The notes below the pieces were generated by a model. That model worked only from the letters and a program-made list of their open reading frames with translations, made no database searches and had not been told where the DNA came from. Made by a program: the position numbers and the translations under genes. Shown in pieces: positions 1 through 6,868 of a stretch of 64,000 bases of DNA. This DNA is from an uncultured Oscillospiraceae bacterium (lineage in GTDB: Bacteria; Bacillota; Clostridia; Oscillospirales; Oscillospiraceae). The DNA is taken from assembly GCA_905234855.1 (NCBI GenBank), contig CAJOIU010000001.1:1-64000 (forward strand). The letters run 5' to 3'. Numbering within the stretch: position 1 is the first letter of the stretch; each line of letters starts with the position of its first letter.

Positions 1-78
1 GCAGATCTTCCCGTTCTCATCCAAAATCAGCGCCTTCGTGTAGGTCGAGCCTACATCGCATCCTCCAAAATACTTCAT
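1..78 (-). CDS. 2-hydroxyacyl-CoA dehydratase activator (ATPase component), N-terminal fragment
   Basis: Only the first 26 codons lie in the window; the gene runs off the left edge. They contain the phosphate-binding loop of the BadF/BadG/HgdC family (GCDVGSTYTK, residues 6-15), close to the family GIDxGSTxTK. In this family a homodimeric [4Fe-4S] ATPase hydrolyses ATP to inject one low-potential electron into the dehydratase. It is the last visible gene of the minus-strand operon whose upstream genes encode two dehydratase-family subunits, which supports the assignment. A purine-rich Shine-Dalgarno sequence (AGGAGAGG) precedes the ATG. Family membership is clear; the substrate is not known. 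Confidence 0.85.
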   Translation of the reverse strand, partial: MKYFGGCDVGSTYTKALILDENGKIC

Positions 79-97
79 TTTGCCTCTCCTTCTATTG

Positions 98-292
98 TTA
101 TTTCCCGATCTCGTACATGACGCTCAAGGGGTCGCGGCGTTCCATTTTATCGTAATGCTTCGCCAGCAGCGGCTCAACCTTTCGGAACAGCAGCTTGCCG
201 TCAAGGTCGAAATAGAAAACGGCAAACAGCGCGGCATAGATCGCCCCGGCGATCAGCAGAATCTTAAAAAGGATCTTGAAAAACTTAGCCAT
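98..292 (-). CDS. Small single-TM membrane protein in the dehydratase operon
   Basis: Encodes 64 residues: a short basic N-terminus, one hydrophobic segment (about residues 7-27) and a charged C-terminal tail of about 35 residues predicted to lie on one side of the membrane. It sits between the large dehydratase subunit and the activator gene with gaps under 20 bases, so it is almost certainly co-transcribed. I do not recognise the family. A role in anchoring the complex to the membrane is only a guess from position and topology. Its Shine-Dalgarno (GGAGAGGAG) is good, which argues that it is a real gene. Confidence 0.65.
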   Translation of the reverse strand: MAKFFKILFKILLIAGAIYAALFAVFYFDLDGKLLFRKVEPLLAKHYDKMERRDPLSVMYEIGK

Positions 293-309
293 TGTATACT
301 CCTCTCCGC

Positions 310-1938
310 TTACCAGCTCTCGGAATCGTCGAAGTCGAGCAGCGACGGGTCGAGCGGTTCCTCCTGCATGACGGTGGTCATATAGTCGTTTATGATGCGC
401 CGGATCTCCGCGCGGGAGACGGTGCGCTTATCCGGCAGAGCGTGGGGCATCCAGATCGCGTGGATGTTGCGGGCGCGGAACTCGTCCTCAAACAGGCCGA
501 CGACGCCCTGCATCCCCTTGCACTGGAGCTGGTCATACATCATGACCATGTCGCAGTGGAATTTTTCCATATTCTCCCACAGCTCGAAGATGTGGTGCAT
601 GCCGCCGACGGCCATGCGGCGCATGGGCGCCCATTCGTGGTACCGCGCCATGTCCATCACGGTGTCGTCGAGATTGTCGGTGCGGATGGTCATATCGAAC
701 ATCAGCGAGTCCATATTGATGATGGTGTTGAGACCCCAGCAGTTATACGCCCATGTGCACCAGTTGGAATAATACAGCGGCGCGCACGACCACGCGATGA
801 CGCGGTGGCGGGTGAGGGGGAAGCTGTTGATGCGCTGCTCCACGCATTTTTCCATGATTTTGCGGACGCGCTTATCGGTGTCGTGCCAGATATAATGCTC
901 GCCGTACTGGGTCTGATAGATGCGGTAAAGCGCCTGCGCCACGCCGTTGATGGGATAATAGCTCGTATTGGCGGCTACGTCCCATTTCTCCCACTCGAAG
1001 CGCTGCAGCTCGTTCTGCTTTTCGAGGTATTCCTTCAAAAGCTCCCAGTTGAAGGGCGCGCCGGTCTGCTCCTCGATGAATTTCCAGAGCTCGCGGATCT
1101 CGTTGGCGCAATGCTCCTGCACCAGCGGATCGTCGAACTGCATCGGCTGCGGCATGGCGAACAGCGGCACGTTCATGAACCAGTCCTGCACCGCCGTGCT
1201 GGCCACGGAGCCGTCGCAGGCTTCGTTGGAGGTGACCATGAAGGGCGCATAGTCGGGCATGTCGTCCAGCACGAAGAGGCCTGCCTCCGCCTGACACATG
1301 GGGCAGGGGTCGCCGGGCAGGCCGATGGACTGCACCGCGTCGATGTAGTTCAAAACCGTGTGGTTGTTCACATGGCAGGTGACGAAATAGGGGATCATCT
1401 CCAGCGGGATATGGGTGTATTTGTCCATCCACGGATAGAACACGCCGCCCCATACCGTTTCCTTATGGGCGATGGAGTGATGCCAAGCGTCGTTATGCTC
1501 GCCGCCGCGCAGGTTGCCGTCGGCCTTGAACATGTTCATGAACTGGTTGATGGTGACGCATACCATCGCGCGGTAATGCCACGCGCTCGCGCGGAGCGCC
1601 TCGCCGCGCAGACCCTCGAGGCCGCGGTCAAACCAATGCAGCACGGGCAGATACGTCTGCCCCAGCCAGCGATAGCGCCAAAGCCCCTTGGCAAACAGCA
1701 CCGGGCCGCCGAACTTCATGATATCCCCGACCATCATGACGTAGTTATACAGCCAGATGTTGTTGAAGTAATACATCGTATCCTTCACGCCGCGCCATTC
1801 CCGGTGCTTGTAGAGGCCGGTCTTGTCCTCATACAGCTCGCCGAGCCGGCGCTCCCCGTGGGGCTTGCCGTACCAGAAATCCCGGGCGAGCTTTTTCACA
1901 TCCATGTTTTTCAGCTTTTTGAGATCGAGCTTTTTCAT
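310..1938 (-). CDS. 2-hydroxyacyl-CoA dehydratase family protein, large subunit (HgdA/benzoyl-CoA reductase-like)
   Basis: A 542-residue protein assigned to the 2-hydroxyglutaryl-CoA dehydratase D-component / benzoyl-CoA reductase subunit family. This rests mainly on its place between a clear second subunit and the activator, plus family-like segments: a Cys-rich central part (C212, C215, C241), a later block with C385, C394 and C400, and a hydrophobic strand ending in C473 that matches the family's last cluster-ligand position. Such subunits bind a [4Fe-4S] cluster and perform ketyl-radical dehydration of 2-hydroxyacyl-CoA or related reductions. It is longer than the usual 380-480 residues. 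The start overlaps the upstream stop by 3-4 bases, indicating translational coupling. Substrate unknown. Confidence 0.72.
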   Translation of the reverse strand: MKKLDLKKLKNMDVKKLARDFWYGKPHGERRLGELYEDKTGLYKHREWRGVKDTMYYFNNIWLYNYVMMVGDIMKFGGPVLFAKGLWRYRWLGQTYLPVLHWFDRGLEGLRGEALRASAWHYRAMVCVTINQFMNMFKADGNLRGGEHNDAWHHSIAHKETVWGGVFYPWMDKYTHIPLEMIPYFVTCHVNNHTVLNYIDAVQSIGLPGDPCPMCQAEAGLFVLDDMPDYAPFMVTSNEACDGSVASTAVQDWFMNVPLFAMPQPMQFDDPLVQEHCANEIRELWKFIEEQTGAPFNWELLKEYLEKQNELQRFEWEKWDVAANTSYYPINGVAQALYRIYQTQYGEHYIWHDTDKRVRKIMEKCVEQRINSFPLTRHRVIAWSCAPLYYSNWCTWAYNCWGLNTIINMDSLMFDMTIRTDNLDDTVMDMARYHEWAPMRRMAVGGMHHIFELWENMEKFHCDMVMMYDQLQCKGMQGVVGLFEDEFRARNIHAIWMPHALPDKRTVSRAEIRRIINDYMTTVMQEEPLDPSLLDFDDSESW

Positions 1939-3128
1939 GTTTTATCGCCCCCTTGGATCTTTTTGATCTCCACACTCTCGATGAACGCCTGAAACCGGGT
2001 GCGGAGCTGGCCGGAGGCGGAGTTAACGTATTCCTTCTCGATAGAGCAGGTGGGGATGCCGAAGTCCCGCGGCAGGATCAGCGCGTCCATCATGCGCTCA
2101 TAGCTCCAGTATTCGCAGAACTTATTGCTGGCGACGATGAGACCGTCAGCCTTATATTCCTTCACGATGTCCGCGAGATATTTCTTGCGCCCGCGCATGT
2201 CCTCCTTCGGCATGAAGCGGGGACACATGCTGGTTTTTAAGTAGTGCCGGGCGACGGCGTCCAAGGGACTCTGCCCCTCCGCCACCGTGATCTCCTCCCG
2301 GCCGGGCAGAGAGCCGTAGCAGTAGCGATCCGCCACGACCATGGCGCCGCAGCTTTCGATGAGCTGGGTGAAGTTGGGGTCGTCGTTTTCCGCGCCGGCC
2401 AGCGCGACCCGCACCCGGAACGGGAACTTTGGCTCCGGCTCACGGGTCTTGAGCTCCTCCGCCGTCTCCCGCAGATAGGGGAGGATGAGGTATTTCGGGC
2501 ATGTGAGGCTCACGAGCTGGATGACATGGAACTCATAGCCGGTGATGGGGGGATTGTCGAGCTTGCGGTACTCTCCGATCTCGGAGATGAGGCGGCAGAC
2601 CTCGTTGTGCTCCTCGATGGCCGAAATGAGCGCCGCGTCGGAGGTGTCGATGCCGAAGCGTTCGGCCAGCTTGTCGAGCACATGCACCTGCAGCTGCTTG
2701 CGGAAATGCTCATAGCTGTTTTCCGTTTTCTTGAAGGGGACGTCGGTGAACTCGCAGAAGAAATCCGGGTTCTGGATGATGTCCATCCGCTGCAGATGCT
2801 CTTGGAACCGGCAGGTCACGGTGCAGGTTTCGGTGGCCATCTGGGCGTCAAGGAAGTTGAAGCCGCCCTCCAGCGCCCGTTCCATGAGGCTCCGGCCATA
2901 GTGGCAGGTGCGGTTCGACATGTAGTAGGTTGCCATCTCCGGGGAGGAGCTGCGGGGCGCCCGCAGACGCACGGAAAAGCAGCCGGGCAGATCCAGCAGG
3001 ACCTCCGGCATGAAATAGCAGGTATAACCGATGGCGCGCTTGCCCTCGCTCCGCGCCTGCTTCACGAGATCGTTGTTGGCCTCCTGCAGCAGGTTTTCAA
3101 AGAAGATGAGGTGCTTTAAGTCTCTCAT
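1935..3128 (-). CDS. 2-hydroxyacyl-CoA dehydratase subunit D family protein (HgdB-like)
   Basis: The 397-residue product matches the HGD-D family well: IGYTCYFMPEVLL (residues 33-45) is the typical first strand with the cluster-ligand Cys37, followed by C75 in SNRTCHYGRS, C102/C106 in ETCTVTC, and a late GLIVASNKFCEYW strand with the terminal ligand Cys. Its length equals the usual beta subunit. With the 542-residue gene downstream it should form the heterodimeric D-component that is reduced by the ATPase activator. I chose the ATG at 3128 over an upstream in-frame start because CCGGAGGAAAGG lies just before it and the protein family begins there. First gene of the operon; driven by the consensus promoter at 3190-3218. 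Confidence 0.85.
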   Translation of the reverse strand: MRDLKHLIFFENLLQEANNDLVKQARSEGKRAIGYTCYFMPEVLLDLPGCFSVRLRAPRSSSPEMATYYMSNRTCHYGRSLMERALEGGFNFLDAQMATETCTVTCRFQEHLQRMDIIQNPDFFCEFTDVPFKKTENSYEHFRKQLQVHVLDKLAERFGIDTSDAALISAIEEHNEVCRLISEIGEYRKLDNPPITGYEFHVIQLVSLTCPKYLILPYLRETAEELKTREPEPKFPFRVRVALAGAENDDPNFTQLIESCGAMVVADRYCYGSLPGREEITVAEGQSPLDAVARHYLKTSMCPRFMPKEDMRGRKKYLADIVKEYKADGLIVASNKFCEYWSYERMMDALILPRDFGIPTCSIEKEYVNSASGQLRTRFQAFIESVEIKKIQGGDKT

Positions 3129-3189
3129 AGGCCTTTCCTCCGGCTTCTGTAGTTGATTCAGCGGACACAATAAGACACATTACGCTAGA

Positions 3190-3218
3190 ATTATACATAA
3201 TCGTTTGACATTTGTCAA
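3190..3218 (-). promoter_or_regulatory. Sigma-A promoter of the dehydratase operon
   Basis: On the minus strand TTGACA (3218-3213) and TATAAT (3195-3190) are both perfect consensus hexamers with a 17-base spacer, about 60 bases upstream of the first dehydratase gene. Such a strong core promoter normally needs a repressor for control; see the palindrome overlapping the -35. Confidence 0.9.
3205..3218. promoter_or_regulatory. Palindromic operator candidate over the -35 element
   Basis: TTGACATTTGTCAA is an inverted repeat (TTGACA / TGTCAA arms around TT). One arm is the -35 hexamer of the dehydratase promoter and the other lies in its spacer, so a bound dimer would block RNA polymerase. The cognate regulator is not identifiable here. 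Confidence 0.5.
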
Positions 3219-3268
3219 TCAAACCGTGCTTATCTTCGCCTGCTTTTTTACGAATCCTCCGGGGGTGA

Positions 3269-3298
3269 TTGACTTCCCGCGGCGCTTTGTGTTAAAAT
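3269..3298 (+). promoter_or_regulatory. Promoter of the His-rich/cooT-like operon
   Basis: TTGACT (3269-3274), an 18-base spacer and TAAAAT (3293-3298) lie about 60 bases upstream of the His-rich gene, divergent from the dehydratase promoter. Confidence 0.6.
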
Positions 3299-3361
3299 TG
3301 CAACAAATACGGCGCGGACTGTCCTGCAGAACACGCGCTGAGGATCGCGAGGTATCGAATC

Positions 3362-3613
3362 ATGGGTGAACATCATCACGGACATGAGCATCCGCACGGG
3401 CATGGCGGCATGCAGGCTGCGTCCCCGGAGGAACGGCTGGCGCTGCTGTCCTATATGCTCGATCACAACCGGCACCATGCCGAGGAGCTGCACGAGCTCG
3501 CGCACGGCGTGGAAGACGAGGCGGCGCACGAGCTGCTTCATGAGGCCGTGGACGCGCTTGGGCAGAGCAACGAAAAGCTGGCGGCGGCGCTGGCGATCCT
3601 GAAGGGGGAATGA
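3362..3613 (+). CDS. Small His-rich protein, probable metal (nickel) handling
   Basis: Encodes 83 residues. The N-terminus is extremely His-rich (eight His in residues 4-14), and the remainder is a predicted helical pair with more His (HNRHHAEELHELAH, residues 35-48). The GAGGTATC sequence upstream of the ATG is an acceptable ribosome site. The gene is followed after 3 bases by a CooT-like nickel-binding gene and precedes a strong terminator, so the two form a dedicated two-gene unit. The family is not one I can name. Metal storage or delivery is inferred from the His tract and from the partner, with nickel favoured because CooT binds nickel. Confidence 0.75.
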   Translation: MGEHHHGHEHPHGHGGMQAASPEERLALLSYMLDHNRHHAEELHELAHGVEDEAAHELLHEAVDALGQSNEKLAAALAILKGE

Positions 3614-3616
3614 ACC

Positions 3617-3805
3617 GTGTGCCTTTCCACCGTATATGCGCAGGGCGAGGATAAGCGCGAGCAGATCGCCCGCAATGTCGCCACCGTCAAAATGCGTGAC
3701 GGCAAGCTCGTATTCACCGATATCATGGGCGTCACCACTGTGGTGGACGCGGATATCGAGACGATCGATCTGATGGAGAATTTTATATTCATCCGCCGCC
3801 GTTGA
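3617..3805 (+). CDS. CooT-family small nickel-binding protein
   Basis: Encodes 62 residues starting MCLSTVYAQ from a GTG codon. The family is small, with a near-invariant MC(M/L)xTVY start in which Cys2 is the nickel ligand in the characterised carbon-monoxide dehydrogenase accessory protein CooT. The remainder is a short beta-rich domain ending in IFIRRR, also typical. The upstream neighbour is a His-rich protein, and no CODH or urease gene is visible in the window, so the client enzyme is unknown. The GAAGGGGGA sequence just upstream supports the GTG start. Confidence 0.8.
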   Translation: MCLSTVYAQGEDKREQIARNVATVKMRDGKLVFTDIMGVTTVVDADIETIDLMENFIFIRRR

Positions 3806-3818
3806 AGACAAAACATAG

Positions 3819-3856
3819 AGAACCGATCCAGCCGCACGGTTTGGATCGGTTCTTTG
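3819..3856 (+). terminator. Rho-independent terminator after the cooT-like gene
   Basis: A perfect 12-bp stem (3819-3830 with 3842-3853) around an 11-base loop is followed by a short T run. Confidence 0.8.
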
Positions 3857-3886
3857 TACTTACACAGGAAGCCGTTTCGCGGCGAT

Positions 3887-3934
3887 GTCGCATTTGTGAC
3901 CAAAATGGCAACTATGCGTTGACGAAATGGCGAC
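3887..3934. promoter_or_regulatory. Three repeated half-sites, operator candidate for the XRE-S24 regulator
   Basis: A GTCGCATTT element (3887-3895) is followed by two copies in the opposite orientation, AAATGGCAAC (3903-3912) and AAATGGCGAC (3925-3934). The first two form an imperfect palindrome; the third lies in the spacer of the regulator's own promoter. This arrangement fits autorepression. Confidence 0.45.
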
Positions 3935-3948
3935 GCTTGATGTATACT
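3919..3948 (+). promoter_or_regulatory. Promoter of the XRE-S24 regulator gene
   Basis: TTGACG (3919-3924), an 18-base spacer and TATACT (3943-3948) lie about 25 bases before the start codon, leaving a very short leader. Confidence 0.65.
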
Positions 3949-3972
3949 GACGGCAGAGGGGAGAGATGCCGC

Positions 3973-4725
3973 ATGAAAAAGCCGCAGCCGTTCAGCATCG
4001 CCGAGGCGAAGGACAGAAACCTTATCGGGCATATGCTGGCACAGGCGCGTATCGCCGCCGGGATGAGCCTCGCGGAGCTGAGCCGCGCGCTGGCGCCGTA
4101 TGGGCTGGAGATCACCAAAAGCGGCCTCAGCCGATGGGAGCGGGGCGAACGGATGCCCACGCCCTATCAGATGATGGCGCTGTGCCGGGTGCTGTCGATC
4201 CGCAACCCGCTGGAGATGTACGCGGAGGATCTGAACGACGCCGGGCTTCGGCGGCTGGCTGCGTATCGGGACGAGCTTGTCGCCTCGGGGCAGTATCGGA
4301 CGGACGTGATCGAATTTGCGGACATCCGGCTCTATGACGTGGCGGTATCCGCCGGTACCGGCTCTTTTCTGGACAGTGACGACTATACGCTCCTGCATGT
4401 GCCTGCGGCGTCGGTGCCCGCCGGCACGGATTATGCCCTGCGGGTCAGCGGCCGCAGCATGGAGCCGGTGTTCCAAGACGGACAGCTCGTTTGGGTGCAG
4501 GAGACGCAAACGCTCCGCCCCGGGGAGATCGGCATTTTCTCCCTCGACGGGGAGAGCCTCATGAAGCTCTATGAGGAGCGGGAGCCGGAGGAGACGGAGG
4601 AATACCTCGACGCGGAAAATGTCCTGCACAAGCAGTCCGTGCTGATCTCCTTCAACGCGGCCTTCGCGCCGCGGGTGATCCGGCCGGACTCTTATTTCCG
4701 CATTTTGGGTCGGGTTTTGCGTTGA
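3973..4725 (+). CDS. XRE-type HTH regulator with S24 (LexA-like) peptidase domain
   Basis: The 250-residue protein has an N-terminal XRE helix-turn-helix (residues about 15-75, with the recognition region around KSGLSRWERGERMPTP) and a C-terminal S24 domain. The catalytic serine lies in SGRSMEPVF and the general-base lysine in ESLMKLYEE, the dyad of LexA/CI-type self-cleaving repressors. Such proteins are inactivated by RecA-stimulated or stress-triggered autocleavage. The ATG at 3973 is preferred over upstream in-frame codons because it follows GAGGGGAGAG, sits just after the promoter, and the upstream translation is not protein-like. It is followed by three small genes that may be its regulon. 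Confidence 0.88.
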   Translation: MKKPQPFSIAEAKDRNLIGHMLAQARIAAGMSLAELSRALAPYGLEITKSGLSRWERGERMPTPYQMMALCRVLSIRNPLEMYAEDLNDAGLRRLAAYRDELVASGQYRTDVIEFADIRLYDVAVSAGTGSFLDSDDYTLLHVPAASVPAGTDYALRVSGRSMEPVFQDGQLVWVQETQTLRPGEIGIFSLDGESLMKLYEEREPEETEEYLDAENVLHKQSVLISFNAAFAPRVIRPDSYFRILGRVLR

Positions 4726-4793
4726 TGTCCGTTTTTTTGGACTGCCTTCGCGGGAAAATGGGAAGCGGATGATCGGACAGGAGGGATAGAACG

Positions 4794-5024
4794 ATGACCG
4801 AGACACGAAAAAATATACTGCGCGACGTGATGTGCAGCGTGGAAAATCTGCAGGACTGTCTGGAGGTGCTGCTCCGGGAGGAGGAAACCTATGCCCGGCG
4901 GCAGCGGAGGCGATCGTCCCGGCAGGGGGCATACGAGGAGGCTGCGGCCGCCTGCGACGATCTCAGGACCGTCATATCCCATATCGGGGCGGCGGTGGAG
5001 AGCTCCGGCCGGCTGCGGGCGTGA
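4794..5024 (+). CDS. Small hypothetical protein downstream of the XRE-S24 regulator
   Basis: Encodes 76 mostly charged, helical residues with no membrane segment or recognisable domain. A clear GGAGGGA site lies 7-10 bases before the ATG. It sits between the S24 regulator and a compact XRE gene in the same direction, with short gaps, and so probably belongs to the same transcription unit. I do not recognise the family. Confidence 0.6.
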   Translation: MTETRKNILRDVMCSVENLQDCLEVLLREEETYARRQRRRSSRQGAYEEAAAACDDLRTVISHIGAAVESSGRLRA

Positions 5025-5058
5025 GCACGGCACGCAAAAAGAGAGGAGGCGAACCGCG

Positions 5059-5280
5059 GTGACTTCCATGCAAAGAGTATACGAGCTTCTCTCCGAGCGG
5101 GATATGTCTCTTCTGCGGCTTTCGGCGATCAGCAATATCAGCTATTCGACATTCAAAATGACGGAGCGCCGCAGCGGGCAGCTATCGGTGGACACCATCG
5201 AGCGGGTATGCCATGCGCTGGGGATCACCATGGCGCAGTTTTTCTCCGAGTGGGAGGAAAAGCCCTATGGTAAACCGTAA
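5059..5280 (+). CDS. Compact XRE-family DNA-binding protein
   Basis: About 73 residues consisting of a single helix-turn-helix domain (LLRLSAISNISYSTFKMTER with VDTIERVCHALGITMAQFF), typical of one-domain Cro/CI-like regulators in Clostridia. The GTG start at 5059 is preferred because GAGGAGG lies 10 bases upstream; the ATG at 5068 is the alternative. The 3' end overlaps the next gene by 14 bases, indicating coupled translation. Confidence 0.82.
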   Translation: MTSMQRVYELLSERDMSLLRLSAISNISYSTFKMTERRSGQLSVDTIERVCHALGITMAQFFSEWEEKPYGKP

Positions 5281-5560
5281 CGCTTTCAAGGTGACAGTGG
5301 AGGTGCTGGTGGAATTTCGGCGCGACGGCGTCATGATCCCGCGGGAGATCCTGTGGATCGACGAAAACGAGGAGGAGATCCGCTATCCCATCGATCGGGT
5401 GAAGGACGTGCGTCAGGCCGCGGCGGAAAAGGCGGGAGGACTGGGCGACCGCTATACGATCCTCGTGAACGGCAGGGAGACCTACCTGTTTTTTGAGCGG
5501 TGTGTCAATCGCTCCGGGCGCGTCATCGGCACATGGTTCGTGGAGCGGCGCTCCGCGTGA
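5267..5560 (+). CDS. Small conserved-looking protein of unknown function
   Basis: Encodes 97 residues and is predicted all-beta, with a central strand-rich pattern (VEVLVEFRRDG, EILWIDENEEEIRYPIDRVKDV, YTILVNGRETYLFFE, IGTWFVE). I have a general impression of similar small proteins in clostridial regulator cassettes but cannot name the family. The start lies inside the upstream XRE gene and has its own GGAGGAAAAG site. A terminator follows directly. No DNA polymerase or recombinase gene is nearby. Confidence 0.7.
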   Translation: MVNRNAFKVTVEVLVEFRRDGVMIPREILWIDENEEEIRYPIDRVKDVRQAAAEKAGGLGDRYTILVNGRETYLFFERCVNRSGRVIGTWFVERRSA

Positions 5561-5570
5561 GACAAAAAAG

Positions 5571-5602
5571 AGCGGAAGGCGTCGCTTTCCGCTTTTTCTT
5601 TT
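5571..5602 (+). terminator. Rho-independent terminator of the regulator cassette
   Basis: A 10-bp stem with one G-U pair (5571-5580 with 5584-5593) and a 3-base loop is followed by TTTTCTTTT. Confidence 0.8.
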
Positions 5603-5615
5603 GGGAACCATGGGT

Positions 5616-5644
5616 TTGACAGCCGCCGCCGGGCGAGGTAGAAT
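5616..5644 (+). promoter_or_regulatory. Promoter of the LtrA-family gene
   Basis: TTGACA (5616-5621), a 17-base spacer and TAGAAT (5639-5644) lie about 50 bases upstream of the coding start. Confidence 0.8.
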
Positions 5645-5696
5645 CAACATAAAGATAAAACGGCGCGGCATCACGAAAACCGGGAGGCGGAAAAGC

Positions 5697-6821
5697 GTGG
5701 CAATGAACAAGGAAGAACGCAAGGTCGAGTATGTGGAGCTGATCTATGATCTGATCTTCGTTTATCTGGTCAGCCGGAACGGCGCTTTGCTCCATACGGT
5801 GGAAAACGGATTTCTGACGTGGAGCGCCTCGCTGACGTATCTGGCCTCCACGCTGGCGGTGCTGCAGATATGGTACCTCAGCACCCTGTATATCAACCAC
5901 TACGGCGACGGCTCCCTGCGGGAGCATCTGATGCTGTTTCTGAATATGTACCTGCTGTACTATATGGCGGACGGCATCCGCGCCGACTGGGGGCCGGTGT
6001 ATTTCCGCTATAACGGCGCGTGGGCGCTGATCCTGCTGAATATGGCCGCCTCATATTACCGCATGGGCAGCTCGGAGGGGATCGAGAGCGTCTGCCGGCG
6101 GCATCGGAACCGATACGCGCTGACGCTGGTCGTCGAGGCGGTCATCGTTCTGGCTTCCGTCCCTATCTATGCGCGGACGGGGATCGCGCTGGCGCCTTGG
6201 GCGCTGGTGTTCGGCGTGGCATCGCTGCTGCTGACCCGGGATGTGGAGCGGGTGATGTCGGTGGATTTTCCGCATCTGGCGGAGCGGGTGATGCTTTATA
6301 TCGTCTTCACCTTCGGGGAGATGATCTTGGGGATCACAGGGTATTTTGACGGCGGGTTCACCTTTGCCAGCGTATATTATTCCCTCATGGCGTTTGCGAT
6401 CGTGGCCGGTCTTTTCTCCGGCTACGGGCATTACTACAATCATCTGATGGACCCGGAATCGAAATCCACGGGCAGCGGCTATATGCTGCTGCACATCGTC
6501 ATGGTGCTGGCGCTGAACAATATCACCGCCGCCTTGGAGTTCATGCAGGAGCCGGAGATGCGGCTGATCCCCAAGACGGTTTTTTTGGCGGCGTCCATGC
6601 TGGTATATTATCTGTGCCTTCTCGGAACGCAGCGGTATGCGAAATTCCGGGTGGAGAACAAGCGCCGGTTCTATCTGCGCTTTGCCGTGAGCTTTGCGGT
6701 CTACTGCGCGCTGACGGCGATCTTCTATTCATGGCCGATGGTCAGCATAGCGCTGACAGTGGCGTTCATCTACCTGCAGCTCTATTTGCTCCACTTCGGA
6801 GCGAAGGCGCAGGATAAGTGA
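5697..6821 (+). CDS. LtrA-family (low temperature requirement A) integral membrane protein
   Basis: About 374 residues with some ten hydrophobic segments. The N-terminal KVEYVELIYDLIFVYLVSR matches the LtrA signature (VELFFDLVFVF), and AERVMLYIVFTFGEMILGI matches the second family motif (ER...GE). The biochemical role of LtrA proteins is not established. Start: GTG at 5697 is 9 bases after GGAGG; the ATG at 5703 (MNKEERK) is also possible. The gene is monocistronic between its own promoter and the odd region that follows. Confidence 0.8.
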   Translation: MAMNKEERKVEYVELIYDLIFVYLVSRNGALLHTVENGFLTWSASLTYLASTLAVLQIWYLSTLYINHYGDGSLREHLMLFLNMYLLYYMADGIRADWGPVYFRYNGAWALILLNMAASYYRMGSSEGIESVCRRHRNRYALTLVVEAVIVLASVPIYARTGIALAPWALVFGVASLLLTRDVERVMSVDFPHLAERVMLYIVFTFGEMILGITGYFDGGFTFASVYYSLMAFAIVAGLFSGYGHYYNHLMDPESKSTGSGYMLLHIVMVLALNNITAALEFMQEPEMRLIPKTVFLAASMLVYYLCLLGTQRYAKFRVENKRRFYLRFAVSFAVYCALTAIFYSWPMVSIALTVAFIYLQLYLLHFGAKAQDK

Positions 6822-6868
6822 GGAGGATTTCGTGACGCATGGCGAAAGCCGCATGATCCCGCTCACAT

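Noticed and set aside
292-1992. Long plus-strand open frame opposite the large dehydratase subunit
   Set aside because: It is a shadow of the 542-residue gene: the minus-strand protein has family-like segments and operon context, the plus-strand translation has neither.
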